Source: Amycolatopsis palatopharyngis (GTDB lineage: Bacteria; Actinomycetota; Actinomycetes; Mycobacteriales; Pseudonocardiaceae). Taken from it: a stretch of DNA of 64,000 nucleotides. The DNA lies in the NCBI RefSeq assembly GCF_003385185.1, contig NZ_PQHZ01000014.1, positions 62,001 through 126,000 on the forward strand. Direction: 5' to 3'. This document shows, piece after piece, positions 47,501 to 57,381 of the stretch (positions are counted from its first letter, which is position 1; each line of letters begins with the position of its first letter). A model generated the notes under the pieces. It searched no databases and was not told the DNA's origin. It was given only the letters and a program-made list of their open reading frames with translations. The position numbers were made by a program, and so were the translations under genes.

Positions 47501-50500
47501 TAGCGGACCGTACTGCGAATCTGGCGGGCCGCCACCGAAAGAGTCGCCAGGTCGAGACGGCCGGACTGCTCGATCTCGTGCAGCGAGACCCTCGCCCTGG
47601 CGAGTCGCGAGGCGTTGGCCTGCTCCCACTGCTCGATCTTGTCGTGCACATCGTCGCCTGGGTCGCTGTGCTGCAGGGCGTCCAGCGTGATCGCGCGCAG
47701 CGAGGAGTACAGATCGTCCCGCAGGGCCAGCCGGGCCAGCGCATGCCAGCGGTTGCCTCGCTCCAGCGCACTGACCGACGTGAGCATCTTGTCGATTCCC
47801 AGATGGTCGGACAGCGCGTAGTACAACTCGGCCGTCTCGTCCGGGCTGCGCTGGGCGTCGAGGCCTGCTTCCCGCTCCGCCAGCTCCGCGACCTCGGTGA
47901 CGTCGAGCAGTCCGTAGGTGTGCAGCAGTGCGGCGACTCGGTTGGCCAGATCCATCGGCACGCCCTTACCGATCAGATCCTCGGCCTTGCCCTGCACCGA
48001 CTCGGCCTCGCGGCCACGAAGCAGTTCGGGCAGCCGCGACATCAGATGGCCGACCGTGCGGCCGAACCTGCTGATCTCGGCGCCGACCGCCAGCGGCTGC
48101 GGCCGGTTGGTGAGGAACCACCGGGCCGCCCTGTCGAGAACGCGACGCGTCTCCAGCACGAGTTCGTCGGCGACCTCAGTCGCCACGACGTTGTCCAGTG
48201 CGTCGATCGTCGCCCACAGCGACGGCAGGTCGTAGACGCTGGTCACCACCGCGAAGGCCCGCACGGCGTCGGTCGCCGTCGCGTTCATCTCCTCGCTGAG
48301 CCGGAACGCGAAGGAGATCCCGGCGCCGTCGACCACCTCGTTGACGATCAGCGTGGTGATGATCTGGCGGTGCAGGGGGTGGTCCCCGATGGCATCGGGG
48401 AACCGCTCACGCAGCGGCTGCGGAAAGTACTCCCCGAGCCTGCGGGCGAAGACCTCCGCGTCGGGCAGCTCACTGGCGAGCAGCTCGTCCTTCAGGTCGA
48501 GCTTCACATGCGCGAGCAGGGTGGCCAGCTCCGGCGAGGACAAGCCCTCGCCTGCCTTGTCCATCGACTTGAACTGGGCGGGCTTGGGCAGCCCCTCCAG
48601 CTCCCGGTCCAGCGCACCCTTCTTCTCCAGCGCGGCGATCAGCCGCTGGTGCACCGTGAGCATCGGGGCCGCGTGTGCCCTGCTGATCCCGAGCACGGCA
48701 TTCTGCCGCTGGTTGTCGGTCAGCACGAGATCGGCGACCTCGCCGGTCATGTCCTCCAGCAGGGCGTTGCGCTGCGCACGCTCCAGCTCGCCGGAGTTCA
48801 CCAGCTGATCGAGCATGATCTTGATGTTGACCTCGTGGTCGGAGCAGTCCACGCCCGCGGAGTTGTCCAGCGCATCGGTATTGATCTTGCCGCCGGTCCG
48901 CGCGAACTCGATCCGGCCGAGCTGCGTGAGCCCGAGGTTTCCACCCTCGCCGACAACCTTGACCCGCAGGTCCGCGCCATCGACCCGGATCGCGTCGTTG
49001 GCCTTGTCCCCCGCGTCGGCATGCGTCTCGGTACCGGCCTTGACGTACGTGCCGATGCCGCCGTTCCACAGCAGGTCGACCGGGGCGAGCAGGATCGCGT
49101 GCATCAGCTCGGCCGGCGACAACTTCACCACGTCGTCGGCGAGCCCGAGCGCGGTCCGGATCTGTGGGCTGATCGGGATCGTCTTCGCACTCCGGGAGTA
49201 GACGCCGCCGCCCTCACTGATCAGTGAGCGGTCGTAGTCCTCCCAGGACGAGCGCGGAAGTTCGAACAGCCGCCTGCGCTCGGCGAACGACGTCGCCGCG
49301 TCGGGATTGGGATCGAGGAAGATGTGCAGGTGGTTGAACGCGGCCACCAGGCGGATGTGCTCCGAGAGCAACATCCCGTTGCCGAAGACGTCACCGGCCA
49401 TGTCCCCGATGCCCACGACAGTGAATTCCTGGCTCTGGGTGTCCACGCCGAGTTCCCGGAAGTGCCGCTTCACGCTCTCCCAGGCACCGCGGGCGGTGAT
49501 TCCCATGGCCTTGTGGTCGTAACCGACCGAGCCACCCGAGGCGAACGCGTCGCCGAGCCAGAAACCGTAGCTCGCCGACACGGCGTTGGCGATGTCGGAG
49601 AACGACGCCGTGCCCTTGTCCGCGGCGACGACGAGGTAGGTGTCGTCGCTGTCGTAGCGCACCACGTCCGGCGCGGGCACGACGGCGCCGTCGACGAGGT
49701 TGTCGGTCAGATCGAGCAGGCCCGAGATGAACATCTTGTAGCAGGCGATGCCCTCGTTGAGTCCGGCGTCCCGGTCGAGGCCCGCGTCCCCGGTGGGAAC
49801 CGGTGGACGCTTGACCACGAACCCGCCCTTGGCGCCGACCGGCACGATCACGGCGTTCTTCACCGCCTGTGCCTTCACCAGCCCGAGGATCTCGGTACGG
49901 AAGTCCTCCCTGCGGTCCGACCAGCGCAGGCCACCCCTGGCTACCGAGCCGAAGCGCAGGTGCACGCCCTCGACCCGGGGCGAGTAGACGAAGACCTCGA
50001 ACTGCGGCCGCGGCTCCGGCAGATCGGGCACCGAACCGGGATCGATCTTGATGGCCAGGTAGGACCGCCGGTTGCCCTCGTCGTCGGTCACCCGGTAGTT
50101 GGTGCGCAGGGTGGCCACGATGACCGCGGTCAGCCTGCGCAGGATCCGGTCCTCGTCGAGGCTGCGGACCGCGTCGATCGTGGCGTTGATCTCCGCGACC
50201 TGCGCGTCCACCTGCTCCTGTCGCTGCTGGGGCTCGGTCGTGAGATCGAACCTGGTCTCGAACAACCGCACCAGCGCGGTGGCGATATCGGTGTGCGCGA
50301 GCACCGCGTTCTCGATGTACTCCTGCGAGTACGGGCTGCCCGCCTGCCGCAGGTAGCGGGAGTAGGCACGCAGCACGACAGCCTGCCGCCAGGTCAGCCC
50401 GGCCCGCAGGACCAGGCTGTTGAACCCGTCGACCTCGCAGTCGCCATACCAGGCCGCGCCGAACGCATCCTGGAACCGCTGCTGCAGGTCCAGCGTCGCA

Positions 50501-52482
50501 CGTTCGGTGATCTCGTCGAGCACCCGCTGCTCGATCCGGAGTCCGAAATCGTAGATCCAGGAGCGCTTGCCGTCCTCCCGGTGGAGTTCGTACGGCCGCT
50601 CGTCGACGACCTCGACTCCCATGCACTGCAGCACGGGCAGCACCTTCGACAGCGTGACGCCCTCGCCGAGCAGGTACAGCTTGAACCGCCGCTCCCCCGG
50701 CTCGGCACCCTCGGGGAGGTAGAACGACATGGAGAGGTCGCCCGGTACGTTCAGCGCCTCCAGCTTGCGCAGGTCGGCCAGCGCAGCCGACGCGGCGAAG
50801 TCCTCCTTGTAGGCCTCGGGGAACACCGCGGCGTACCGCTGGCCCAGTTCGGTGGTCGACTCCTCACCTGCCCCCGCCGCGGACGCGACTTCCGCTCCGT
50901 CCCTTCGCTCGGTGAGGATCGCCTCGACCATGCGGTCGTCCCAGCCGCGTACGGCCTCGTTGAGCCGCTCCTGGATCCGCAGGGTGTCGGGCTCGACCCA
51001 GCGTGCGGGCTCGGTGTGCACGGTGAAGTGGACCTGCGCGAGCACGGTCTCCCCGAGCCGTGTGCCGTACTCGAGATGCGTGCCTTCGAGTTCGTCCAGC
51101 AGCACCTCCTGCATTTTCAGCCTGGACCGGGTGGTGTAGCGGTCGCGCGGCAGGAAGACCAGGCAGGAGTAGAAGCGGCCGTACGGATCCGGGCGCAGGA
51201 ACAGACGGAGCCTGCGCCGGTCGGCGAGGGTGATGGCCCCGGTCGCGGTGGCGTAGAGGGAGTCGGTGTCGGCGGAGAACAGATCCGCCCTCGGCCAGTT
51301 CTGCAGTACCTCGAGCATCCGCTGACCGGAGTAGGACTCCATCGGGAAACCGGCCCGGTGGATGACCTCGCGAACGCGGCTCTGCACGACAGGGATGTCC
51401 AGCACGTCCTCATGCAGGGCCGTTGTCGTGAACATGCCGAGGAAGCGGTGCTCGCCGGTGACCTCGCCGTGCTCATCGAACGTCTTGACGCCGACGTAGT
51501 AGGGATAGATCGGGCGATGCACGGTGGAGGGTGCGCTGGCCTGTGTGAGCACCAGGAGTTCCGGAGCCAGTGCCTTCTCGGCCGCGTCGGGCCCGGCGGT
51601 CAGGCTGCGGGCCGCGAGGCTGTCCTGGCGTAACACGCCGAGTCCTGAGGCCAGCGCCGCGCGCAGGGCGGGCACCTCTTCCCCCGCGTCGGACTCCCGG
51701 ATCAGCTCGTAGTACCGGTACCCGAGAAAGGTGAAGTGACCGGCCGCCAGCCAGCGCAGCAGTTCGGCTCCCGAGCTCACCTCGTCGACCGCCAGCGGTG
51801 GCGGCACGGAGTCCAGGCTCGCGGCGATGCCCTGTGCCGTCTCGACCATCTTCTCGGTGTCCTCGACGACCTCCCGGACGTCGCCCAGCACAGAGGTCAA
51901 CCGGATCTCGAGCTCCCGCGCCCGCTCCGCATCGGTGATCCGGTCGATCTCCAGGTACATCCACGACTCGATCGACGATTCCTGCGGCGGATCCGCGACG
52001 TCGGCCGTCGGGTGGATGTCGCGCAGATTCCCGGTCAGATCGCGAGTCACCACGACGATGGGGTGCACGATGCGCTGTACCTGCATGCCCGAGCGCGACA
52101 GCTGGGCGACGATCGAGTCGACAAGGTAGGGCATGTCGTCGGTGACCAGCTGGACGACGGTCGCCTCGCGGGTCCAGCCGTCCGCGGCGTTCGAGGGATT
52201 GACCAGACGGACTTTCGGCCGTCCCGGCACTCGCTCCCGCGCGAAGTCCTGGTGCGAGCGAACGGCGCCGACCAGCTCCTGCGGGTCGTCGTCCAGAATC
52301 TCCTCGGCCGGAATGTGCCGGTAGTAGAGGCGGATCAGATCGCCGATGTCGGGTGCGTGCGCGGCGGCCGCCTCGACCAGCTCGTCCCGGACCTGTTCCG
52401 GGCTCCGAGGCCGTTGCTGGGTCGTCTCGTCCCGGTCCCCATCGTCCTTTGCGGTGCGGGACGACACTCCAGTCGAGCTCAT
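47500..52482 (-). CDS. gdh: NAD-specific glutamate dehydrogenase, large (L-180 type)
   Basis: 1660 residues. N-terminal ACT-like regulatory part (LVTDDMPYLVDSIVAQLSRSGMQVQRIVHPIVVV), then the catalytic dehydrogenase with the substrate lysine in VGAKGGFVVKRPP near residue 880 and NAD-fold region (DVFGNGMLLSEHIRLVAAFNHLHIFLDP), and a C-terminal helical domain. Deaminates glutamate to 2-oxoglutarate. ATG 52482 (MSSTGVSSRTAKDDGDRDE). Order thioesterase-gdh matches Rv2475c-Rv2476c. A large plus-strand frame opposite is shadow. Confidence 0.95.
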   Translation of the reverse strand: MSSTGVSSRTAKDDGDRDETTQQRPRSPEQVRDELVEAAAAHAPDIGDLIRLYYRHIPAEEILDDDPQELVGAVRSHQDFARERVPGRPKVRLVNPSNAADGWTREATVVQLVTDDMPYLVDSIVAQLSRSGMQVQRIVHPIVVVTRDLTGNLRDIHPTADVADPPQESSIESWMYLEIDRITDAERARELEIRLTSVLGDVREVVEDTEKMVETAQGIAASLDSVPPPLAVDEVSSGAELLRWLAAGHFTFLGYRYYELIRESDAGEEVPALRAALASGLGVLRQDSLAARSLTAGPDAAEKALAPELLVLTQASAPSTVHRPIYPYYVGVKTFDEHGEVTGEHRFLGMFTTTALHEDVLDIPVVQSRVREVIHRAGFPMESYSGQRMLEVLQNWPRADLFSADTDSLYATATGAITLADRRRLRLFLRPDPYGRFYSCLVFLPRDRYTTRSRLKMQEVLLDELEGTHLEYGTRLGETVLAQVHFTVHTEPARWVEPDTLRIQERLNEAVRGWDDRMVEAILTERRDGAEVASAAGAGEESTTELGQRYAAVFPEAYKEDFAASAALADLRKLEALNVPGDLSMSFYLPEGAEPGERRFKLYLLGEGVTLSKVLPVLQCMGVEVVDERPYELHREDGKRSWIYDFGLRIEQRVLDEITERATLDLQQRFQDAFGAAWYGDCEVDGFNSLVLRAGLTWRQAVVLRAYSRYLRQAGSPYSQEYIENAVLAHTDIATALVRLFETRFDLTTEPQQRQEQVDAQVAEINATIDAVRSLDEDRILRRLTAVIVATLRTNYRVTDDEGNRRSYLAIKIDPGSVPDLPEPRPQFEVFVYSPRVEGVHLRFGSVARGGLRWSDRREDFRTEILGLVKAQAVKNAVIVPVGAKGGFVVKRPPVPTGDAGLDRDAGLNEGIACYKMFISGLLDLTDNLVDGAVVPAPDVVRYDSDDTYLVVAADKGTASFSDIANAVSASYGFWLGDAFASGGSVGYDHKAMGITARGAWESVKRHFRELGVDTQSQEFTVVGIGDMAGDVFGNGMLLSEHIRLVAAFNHLHIFLDPNPDAATSFAERRRLFELPRSSWEDYDRSLISEGGGVYSRSAKTIPISPQIRTALGLADDVVKLSPAELMHAILLAPVDLLWNGGIGTYVKAGTETHADAGDKANDAIRVDGADLRVKVVGEGGNLGLTQLGRIEFARTGGKINTDALDNSAGVDCSDHEVNIKIMLDQLVNSGELERAQRNALLEDMTGEVADLVLTDNQRQNAVLGISRAHAAPMLTVHQRLIAALEKKGALDRELEGLPKPAQFKSMDKAGEGLSSPELATLLAHVKLDLKDELLASELPDAEVFARRLGEYFPQPLRERFPDAIGDHPLHRQIITTLIVNEVVDGAGISFAFRLSEEMNATATDAVRAFAVVTSVYDLPSLWATIDALDNVVATEVADELVLETRRVLDRAARWFLTNRPQPLAVGAEISRFGRTVGHLMSRLPELLRGREAESVQGKAEDLIGKGVPMDLANRVAALLHTYGLLDVTEVAELAEREAGLDAQRSPDETAELYYALSDHLGIDKMLTSVSALERGNRWHALARLALRDDLYSSLRAITLDALQHSDPGDDVHDKIEQWEQANASRLARARVSLHEIEQSGRLDLATLSVAARQIRSTVR

Positions 52483-52578
52483 GTCAGGCAACTCTCCACT
52501 TCCTGGCACCACAATGTGCCGGTTCGGCTCACCCTAACGCGGTTACAGGACACCAAATAACGGACCCGAGGACGCATG

Positions 52579-54912
52579 TCAGTCGTCATCGCGGTGCCGG
52601 CCGTTGACCGGGCGCGCCTCGCCGGTTTCGTCCTGCCGCGATCCGAGTCGTTTGACCAGGGCCGCCGCACTCGACGTACCGGCCTGGTGCTCGGCCAACG
52701 CCCTGGCGAGGAGTTCCGCGAGCCCAGCGCCCGGCGGCGGCTCCTCGGACGGGACGACGGCCTCGTAGGAGTTGTACGGACCGCGATCGAACGAGTTGTC
52801 GTCATAGGCACTGGTGAAGGACGTGCTGTAGGACCCGTTCGAGCGGCCGCCGGCGAGATCGGGCGCCGGGTCCGGGTCGGAGTCGCTGCTCTCGTCGAGA
52901 CCACGTCCCCGCGCGTCGCCGGTTCCGGAATCGCGCCGATCGTCGGCGTACACGGACGAAAATGCTGCCGCACCGAGATCCTCCATCGGCGCCAGCGACG
53001 GCGGCAGTCTCAGCCGCGGCAACCACTCACTGATCTCCGGTTCGGGTGCCGGCCGCGCTGGCGGCTCCGGCGAGAAGTCCGAACCGCTGCCTCCCGTGGA
53101 TTCCCCGCGAACGGGACCCTCGCCGGTTCCGGTAGGTGTGTCCTCCTCGGCGCGCCGCCGCCTGCCCGCGGGCCGGTCCGATGAAGGGGACGGATCCGAT
53201 GGCAGCGACAGCGCCGACAACGCCGAAAGCGCGGACAGTGCCGACAGGGGCGAGGAGTCCTCCCCTGCCGGGTGCCGCACCGACGCGGTTTCCGCGGAAC
53301 TGTCGCGGTTTCGGGTGGCACTCGCGGAGTCGCCCCCGGCAGCGCGCCGGCGGCCTCCGGAACCGCCGGACTCGATACCGAGGCGGTCCAGCACCGACCT
53401 GGCCGCGACCGAACCGTGCTCGGAATCGTGGCGGGTGCGTACCTCCCCCTGCGGTAGCGCGGCCGGACGATCGCCGTCGCGTTCCGCGGACCGGCGACGG
53501 TACCGGTGCTCCTGCTTCGCCGGTTCGGGTTCGGGCGGTGGTTCGGCTTCCACGATCCGAGCCGCCGCGGCCTGCGCCGGTTCGATGTCCGGGGCCAGCA
53601 CCGGTTCCGGCTCCAGTTCCGGCGCCAGGGCCAGTACTGGCACCGCGGCCTGCGTCCGCTCCTGCACAGGAGGCGACGGGGGACCCGGCTGCTCCTCTCG
53701 TCCGGCCTGCGGGCTCGGCACCGGCGCGACCAACTCGTCGAGGTCCATCGGCTGCTGCTCGCCTGCCCCGAACTCGCCGGTGAGCAGCGCACAGGCCTGC
53801 CTCCGGGCTCTGCTGTGGACGTGTTCGGCTGCCCGAGAGCGGTGCAGGCAACGGATGGCCTCGGCCGGACGGTCGAGCTGTTCCTCGACATTGGCGAGTT
53901 CGAACCACAGCCGGGCGGTAAGGGCGTGCAGGCCGTGCCGCTCGGTGCTGTGCACGGCGTCGCGCATGAGTTGCGTCGCCGCGTCTCCCGAACCCGCGGG
54001 AAGGTATACGCGAGTGGCCACGGCGAGCCGTAGCCATCCCGCGGGTGCCACGACGGCCGCACGATGGGGCTCGTCCAGTATCGGCTGCGCGAGCTCGAGC
54101 GCGGTACCGGTGTTACCACGATCAAGCAGCGCGCAGACCAGTTCCAGCACCAGCCTGGAGCGGACAAGACCGCCGTCGGCGCCCTGATCCCGCAGGTCGT
54201 CCAGAAGACCGAGGCCGGTTCTGGCCGCGTCGGCGGCGCCCATGAGATCACCGTGGCGCCGTCGGTGCCCGGATACGGCCACCCGCAGCAACGCCCTGGA
54301 CAGCGATCTCGTGTCGTCGTCGAATGCGTCATCGGCCTGGCAGAGCCGGTCGGCCTCCAGCAGCGCCCTGTCCAGTTCCGGCTTGCGGCCGAGCTGCCCC
54401 ATGCAACCCACCAGCTGGCTCAGCGCGGCAGCCCGCTGGGCAGGAGGCAGCCCCTTGGCCGCCAGTGCGGGCCGCAGCGCTGCCAGCCCGGTCAGCGGCA
54501 GGCCGACGCTGCGGGCGCACAGCGCGAGATCGATCCGCAACTGCGCGGCGATCTCACCCTGGCCGAGGTCCTCGGCGGCCCGTAGGGCGGCGACGGCCCT
54601 GCCGACCGTCGGCGCCCGGACTCCCAGCCGCACGCTGGCGAGCACGACCAGGCTCTCCGCCCGGACCCAGAGGTCGTTCGACCCGGACGCCTCGGAGAGC
54701 GCGGCGGCCCGCTCGCCGAGCACCAGTGCCAACTCCGGCGCCCGGAGCGTCAGCCGGGTCGCCTGGTCGAGCAGGTGCTCCACGGCCCCGTTGCCCACCG
54801 CTCCCGCGGTGACGCGAGGTGCGTCCACCCGCAGGTCGGTGTACGCACCCGACCTGGTGTGCTTGCTGGCTACCACAGGGACTCCGCTCAGTGTTGGCTC
54901 CGGCGTGCTCAC
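52579..54912 (-). CDS. Helical-repeat protein with long disordered tail (function unknown)
   Basis: 777 residues from GTG 54912. Residues about 40-380 form TPR-like helix pairs (ALVLGERAAALSEASG, AALRAAEDLGQGEIAAQLRIDLALCARS, LDRALLEADRLCQADD, LWFELANVEEQLDRPAEAIRCLHRSRA). From about 390 to the end it is Pro/Glu/Ser/Arg-rich, with LSALSALSALSALS encoded by near-identical nine-base units (53217-53255) and a short C-terminal helix ELLARALAEHQAGTSSAAALV. Likely a scaffold or signalling protein; not secreted. It sits between gdh and ettA on the same strand. I do not know its family. Confidence 0.8.
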   Translation of the reverse strand: MSTPEPTLSGVPVVASKHTRSGAYTDLRVDAPRVTAGAVGNGAVEHLLDQATRLTLRAPELALVLGERAAALSEASGSNDLWVRAESLVVLASVRLGVRAPTVGRAVAALRAAEDLGQGEIAAQLRIDLALCARSVGLPLTGLAALRPALAAKGLPPAQRAAALSQLVGCMGQLGRKPELDRALLEADRLCQADDAFDDDTRSLSRALLRVAVSGHRRRHGDLMGAADAARTGLGLLDDLRDQGADGGLVRSRLVLELVCALLDRGNTGTALELAQPILDEPHRAAVVAPAGWLRLAVATRVYLPAGSGDAATQLMRDAVHSTERHGLHALTARLWFELANVEEQLDRPAEAIRCLHRSRAAEHVHSRARRQACALLTGEFGAGEQQPMDLDELVAPVPSPQAGREEQPGPPSPPVQERTQAAVPVLALAPELEPEPVLAPDIEPAQAAAARIVEAEPPPEPEPAKQEHRYRRRSAERDGDRPAALPQGEVRTRHDSEHGSVAARSVLDRLGIESGGSGGRRRAAGGDSASATRNRDSSAETASVRHPAGEDSSPLSALSALSALSALSLPSDPSPSSDRPAGRRRRAEEDTPTGTGEGPVRGESTGGSGSDFSPEPPARPAPEPEISEWLPRLRLPPSLAPMEDLGAAAFSSVYADDRRDSGTGDARGRGLDESSDSDPDPAPDLAGGRSNGSYSTSFTSAYDDNSFDRGPYNSYEAVVPSEEPPPGAGLAELLARALAEHQAGTSSAAALVKRLGSRQDETGEARPVNGRHRDDD

Positions 54913-54942
54913 TCAGCAGTGCTCAGGAGTACCACGAACGCA

Positions 54943-56619
54943 TCAGTCACGGGTGAGTTTGCGGTGGGTCACCCGGTGCGGACGGGCCGCGTCCGCGCCC
55001 AGCCGCTCGATCTTGTTGCGCTCGTACCCTTCGAAGTTGCCCTCGAACCAGAACCACTTCGCCGGGTTCTCGTCGGTGCCCTCCCAGGCAAGGATGTGCG
55101 TGGCGACCCGGTCCAGGAACCACCTGTCGTGCGAGATCACCACGGCGCAACCCGGGAACTGTTCGAGCGCGTTCTCCAGTGAACCGAGGGTCTCGACATC
55201 GAGGTCGTTAGTCGGCTCGTCCAGCAGGATCAGGTTGCCACCCTGCTTGAGGGTCATCGCCAGGTTCAGCCGGTTGCGCTCACCGCCGGAGAGCACACCA
55301 GCCGGCTTCTGCTGGTCGGGGCCCTTGAAACCGAAAGCGCTCACGTAGGCGCGCGAGGGCATCTCGGTCTGCCCGACATGGATGTAGTCGAGCTTGTCCG
55401 ACACGACCTCCCACACGGTCTTCTCCGGGTCGATGCCCGCCCGCTGCTGGTCCACATAGGACAGCTTGACTGTCTCGCCGATCTTGACGGATCCGCCGTC
55501 CGGCTCCTCGAGCCCGACGATCGTCTTGAACAGCGTGGTCTTTCCGACACCGTTCGGCCCGATCACCCCGACGATGCCGTTGCGCGGCAGGTCGAACGCG
55601 AGGCCGTCGATCAGCAGCCGGTCGTCGAAGCCCTTGCTCAGGCTGGAAACCTCGACGACGACGTTACCCAGCCGGGGCCCCGGCGGAATCTGGATCTCCT
55701 CGAAGTCGAGCTTCTTGGTCTTCTCGGCCTCGGCGGCCATCTCCTCGTAGCGATCCAGCCTGGAGCGCGACTTCGTCTGCCGTGCCTTGGCGTTCGACCG
55801 GACCCAGTCGAGCTCGTTCTTGAGCCGTTTGGAGAGCTTGGCATCCTTCTTGCCCTGCACCTCGAGGCGTTCACGCTTCTTCTCGAGGTAGGTCGAGTAG
55901 TTGCCTTCGTAGCCGACCACGCGACCGCGGTCGAGCTCCATGATCCATTCGGCGACGTTGTCCAGGAAGTACCTGTCGTGCGTGACGGCGAGGACTGCGC
56001 CGGGGTAGTTGGCGAGGAACTGCTCCAGCCAGAGCACGCTCTCCGCGTCCAGATGGTTGGTGGGCTCGTCCAGCAGCAGCAGATCGGGCTTGGACAGCAG
56101 CAGTTTGCACAGCGCAACCCTGCGTCGCTCTCCGCCGGAGAGGTGCGTGACCTCCTCCTCCCCCGGCGGGCAGCGCAGCGCGTCCATCGCCTGCTCGAGC
56201 TGCGAATCCAGCTCCCAGGCGTCGGCGTGGTCAAGCTCCTCCTGAAGCTTTCCCATCTCCTCCATCAGCGCGTCGCTGTAGTCCGTTGCGAGCTGCTCAG
56301 CGATCTCGTTGAAGCGATCGAGCTTGACCTTGATCTCGCCAAGGCCTTCCTCGACGTTGCCGCGGACGGTCTTGTCTTCGTTGAGCGGCGGCTCCTGCAG
56401 GAGGATGCCGACCGTCGCGCCGGGCTGGAGGAAGGCCTCCCCGTTGCTCGGCTGGTCGAGCCCCGCCATGATCTTGAGAACGGTGGACTTACCGGCACCG
56501 TTCGGCCCAACGACGCCGATCTTGGCCCCTGGGTAGAACGCGGTGCTGACATCGTCAAGGATGACCTTGTCCCCGACGGTCTTGCGCACCTTTTTCATGG
56601 TGTAGATGAACTCGGCCAT
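54943..56619 (-). CDS. ettA: Energy-dependent translational throttle protein EttA
   Basis: 558 residues, ABC-F protein with two ABC domains and no membrane part. Walker A GPNGAGKST near residue 39 and GPNGVGKTT in the second half; signatures LSGGERRRVALCKLLL and LSGGERNRLNLAMTL; Walker B LLLLDEPTNHLD and LILLDEPTNDLD. Arm and P-site tether region between them. Binds the ribosomal E site and gates translation by ATP level. Length as in E. coli EttA. ATG 56619. Downstream of ssb by 101 bases. Confidence 0.95.
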   Translation of the reverse strand: MAEFIYTMKKVRKTVGDKVILDDVSTAFYPGAKIGVVGPNGAGKSTVLKIMAGLDQPSNGEAFLQPGATVGILLQEPPLNEDKTVRGNVEEGLGEIKVKLDRFNEIAEQLATDYSDALMEEMGKLQEELDHADAWELDSQLEQAMDALRCPPGEEEVTHLSGGERRRVALCKLLLSKPDLLLLDEPTNHLDAESVLWLEQFLANYPGAVLAVTHDRYFLDNVAEWIMELDRGRVVGYEGNYSTYLEKKRERLEVQGKKDAKLSKRLKNELDWVRSNAKARQTKSRSRLDRYEEMAAEAEKTKKLDFEEIQIPPGPRLGNVVVEVSSLSKGFDDRLLIDGLAFDLPRNGIVGVIGPNGVGKTTLFKTIVGLEEPDGGSVKIGETVKLSYVDQQRAGIDPEKTVWEVVSDKLDYIHVGQTEMPSRAYVSAFGFKGPDQQKPAGVLSGGERNRLNLAMTLKQGGNLILLDEPTNDLDVETLGSLENALEQFPGCAVVISHDRWFLDRVATHILAWEGTDENPAKWFWFEGNFEGYERNKIERLGADAARPHRVTHRKLTRD

Positions 56620-56720
56620 GCTGGCGATCGTAGAGTGAGCCCGTCCACGCCCTGACGGCGGTCACCGTCGAAGTACCCGTCGTCACCGTCTCCTAACGAT
56701 GCGACCTCCTCGTTCGCCGG

Positions 56721-57179
56721 TCAGGCGCTGCCCTCACGCGCGCCTGTCCTGCACATCCCGGCCTGCTGGACCTCCGGCTGCCGCGGCGCCACGGCCCGCT
56801 GTTCCCCTCGGCCCTGAGCTGGCCGCCGGACGAGCGCGCTGCACCGGCTCAGATTCGGTCCCACCGCGAAGGCCTCGAGCTCGGGCACGGCCCTTTGCTG
56901 GCCCGCGACCTCTGCTTCACCGGTGTACAACCGACCGGTAACGATTACCGGGTCACCCTTGCCCAGCGATCCGTGCACGCTTTCGGCAAGGGCTCGCCAG
57001 CAGGACACCTTGACCGCGAGCTGCCTGCCGTCGACCCAGGCGCCGCTGTCCCGGTCACGCCGCCGCTCGGTGCTGCGCATCCAGAAGCTCGTGACGCTCA
57101 CCCCGCCCGAGAGTTTGCGTCTGCTCAACTCGCTGACGACGGTACCGATGACGGTGACCACTGTTTCCCCAATTGCCAT
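56721..57179 (-). CDS. Single-stranded DNA-binding protein-like (Rv2478c type), no acidic tail
   Basis: 152 residues from ATG 57179. OB fold: ETVVTVIGTVVSELSRRKLSGGVSVTSFWMRSTERRRDRDSGAWVDG and LAVKVSCWRALAESVHGSLGKGDPVIVTGRLYTGE. The C terminus (RRPAQGRGEQRAVAPRQPEVQQAG...) lacks the DDDIPF-like acidic tip by which normal SSB recruits partners, so it is a paralogue rather than the main SSB. Its position by ettA matches Rv2478c. It has a perfect DnaA-type box 120 bases upstream. Confidence 0.82.
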   Translation of the reverse strand: MAIGETVVTVIGTVVSELSRRKLSGGVSVTSFWMRSTERRRDRDSGAWVDGRQLAVKVSCWRALAESVHGSLGKGDPVIVTGRLYTGEAEVAGQQRAVPELEAFAVGPNLSRCSALVRRPAQGRGEQRAVAPRQPEVQQAGMCRTGAREGSA

Positions 57180-57297
57180 TGCCGATCCCCTTGTCCGAAG
57201 CGTCCGGTTCATCTCGAGTCGCTCGCCGGCCCTGCCCGCGTGCTCGCCAGATCACTGTCTCGCGGATGTACGGCTGATCGGGAGATCGTGTGGAATC

Positions 57298-57306
57298 TGT
57301 GGACAA
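57298..57306 (-). promoter_or_regulatory. DnaA-box consensus (TTGTCCACA) upstream of the ssb-like gene
   Basis: Perfect match on the minus strand to the nine-base actinobacterial DnaA box. Single, so not an origin; may regulate the ssb-like gene. Confidence 0.4.
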
Positions 57307-57381
57307 CCGTCTTCGTGTTGCACAACCGCACGGGCGGCGACGGCGGAAGAGGCGTATCCGCCGGCGTCTCGTGCCACCGGC

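Noticed and set aside
49324..51633. 769-codon plus-strand frame opposite gdh
   Set aside because: Antisense to the conserved dehydrogenase, with composition of a shadow frame.
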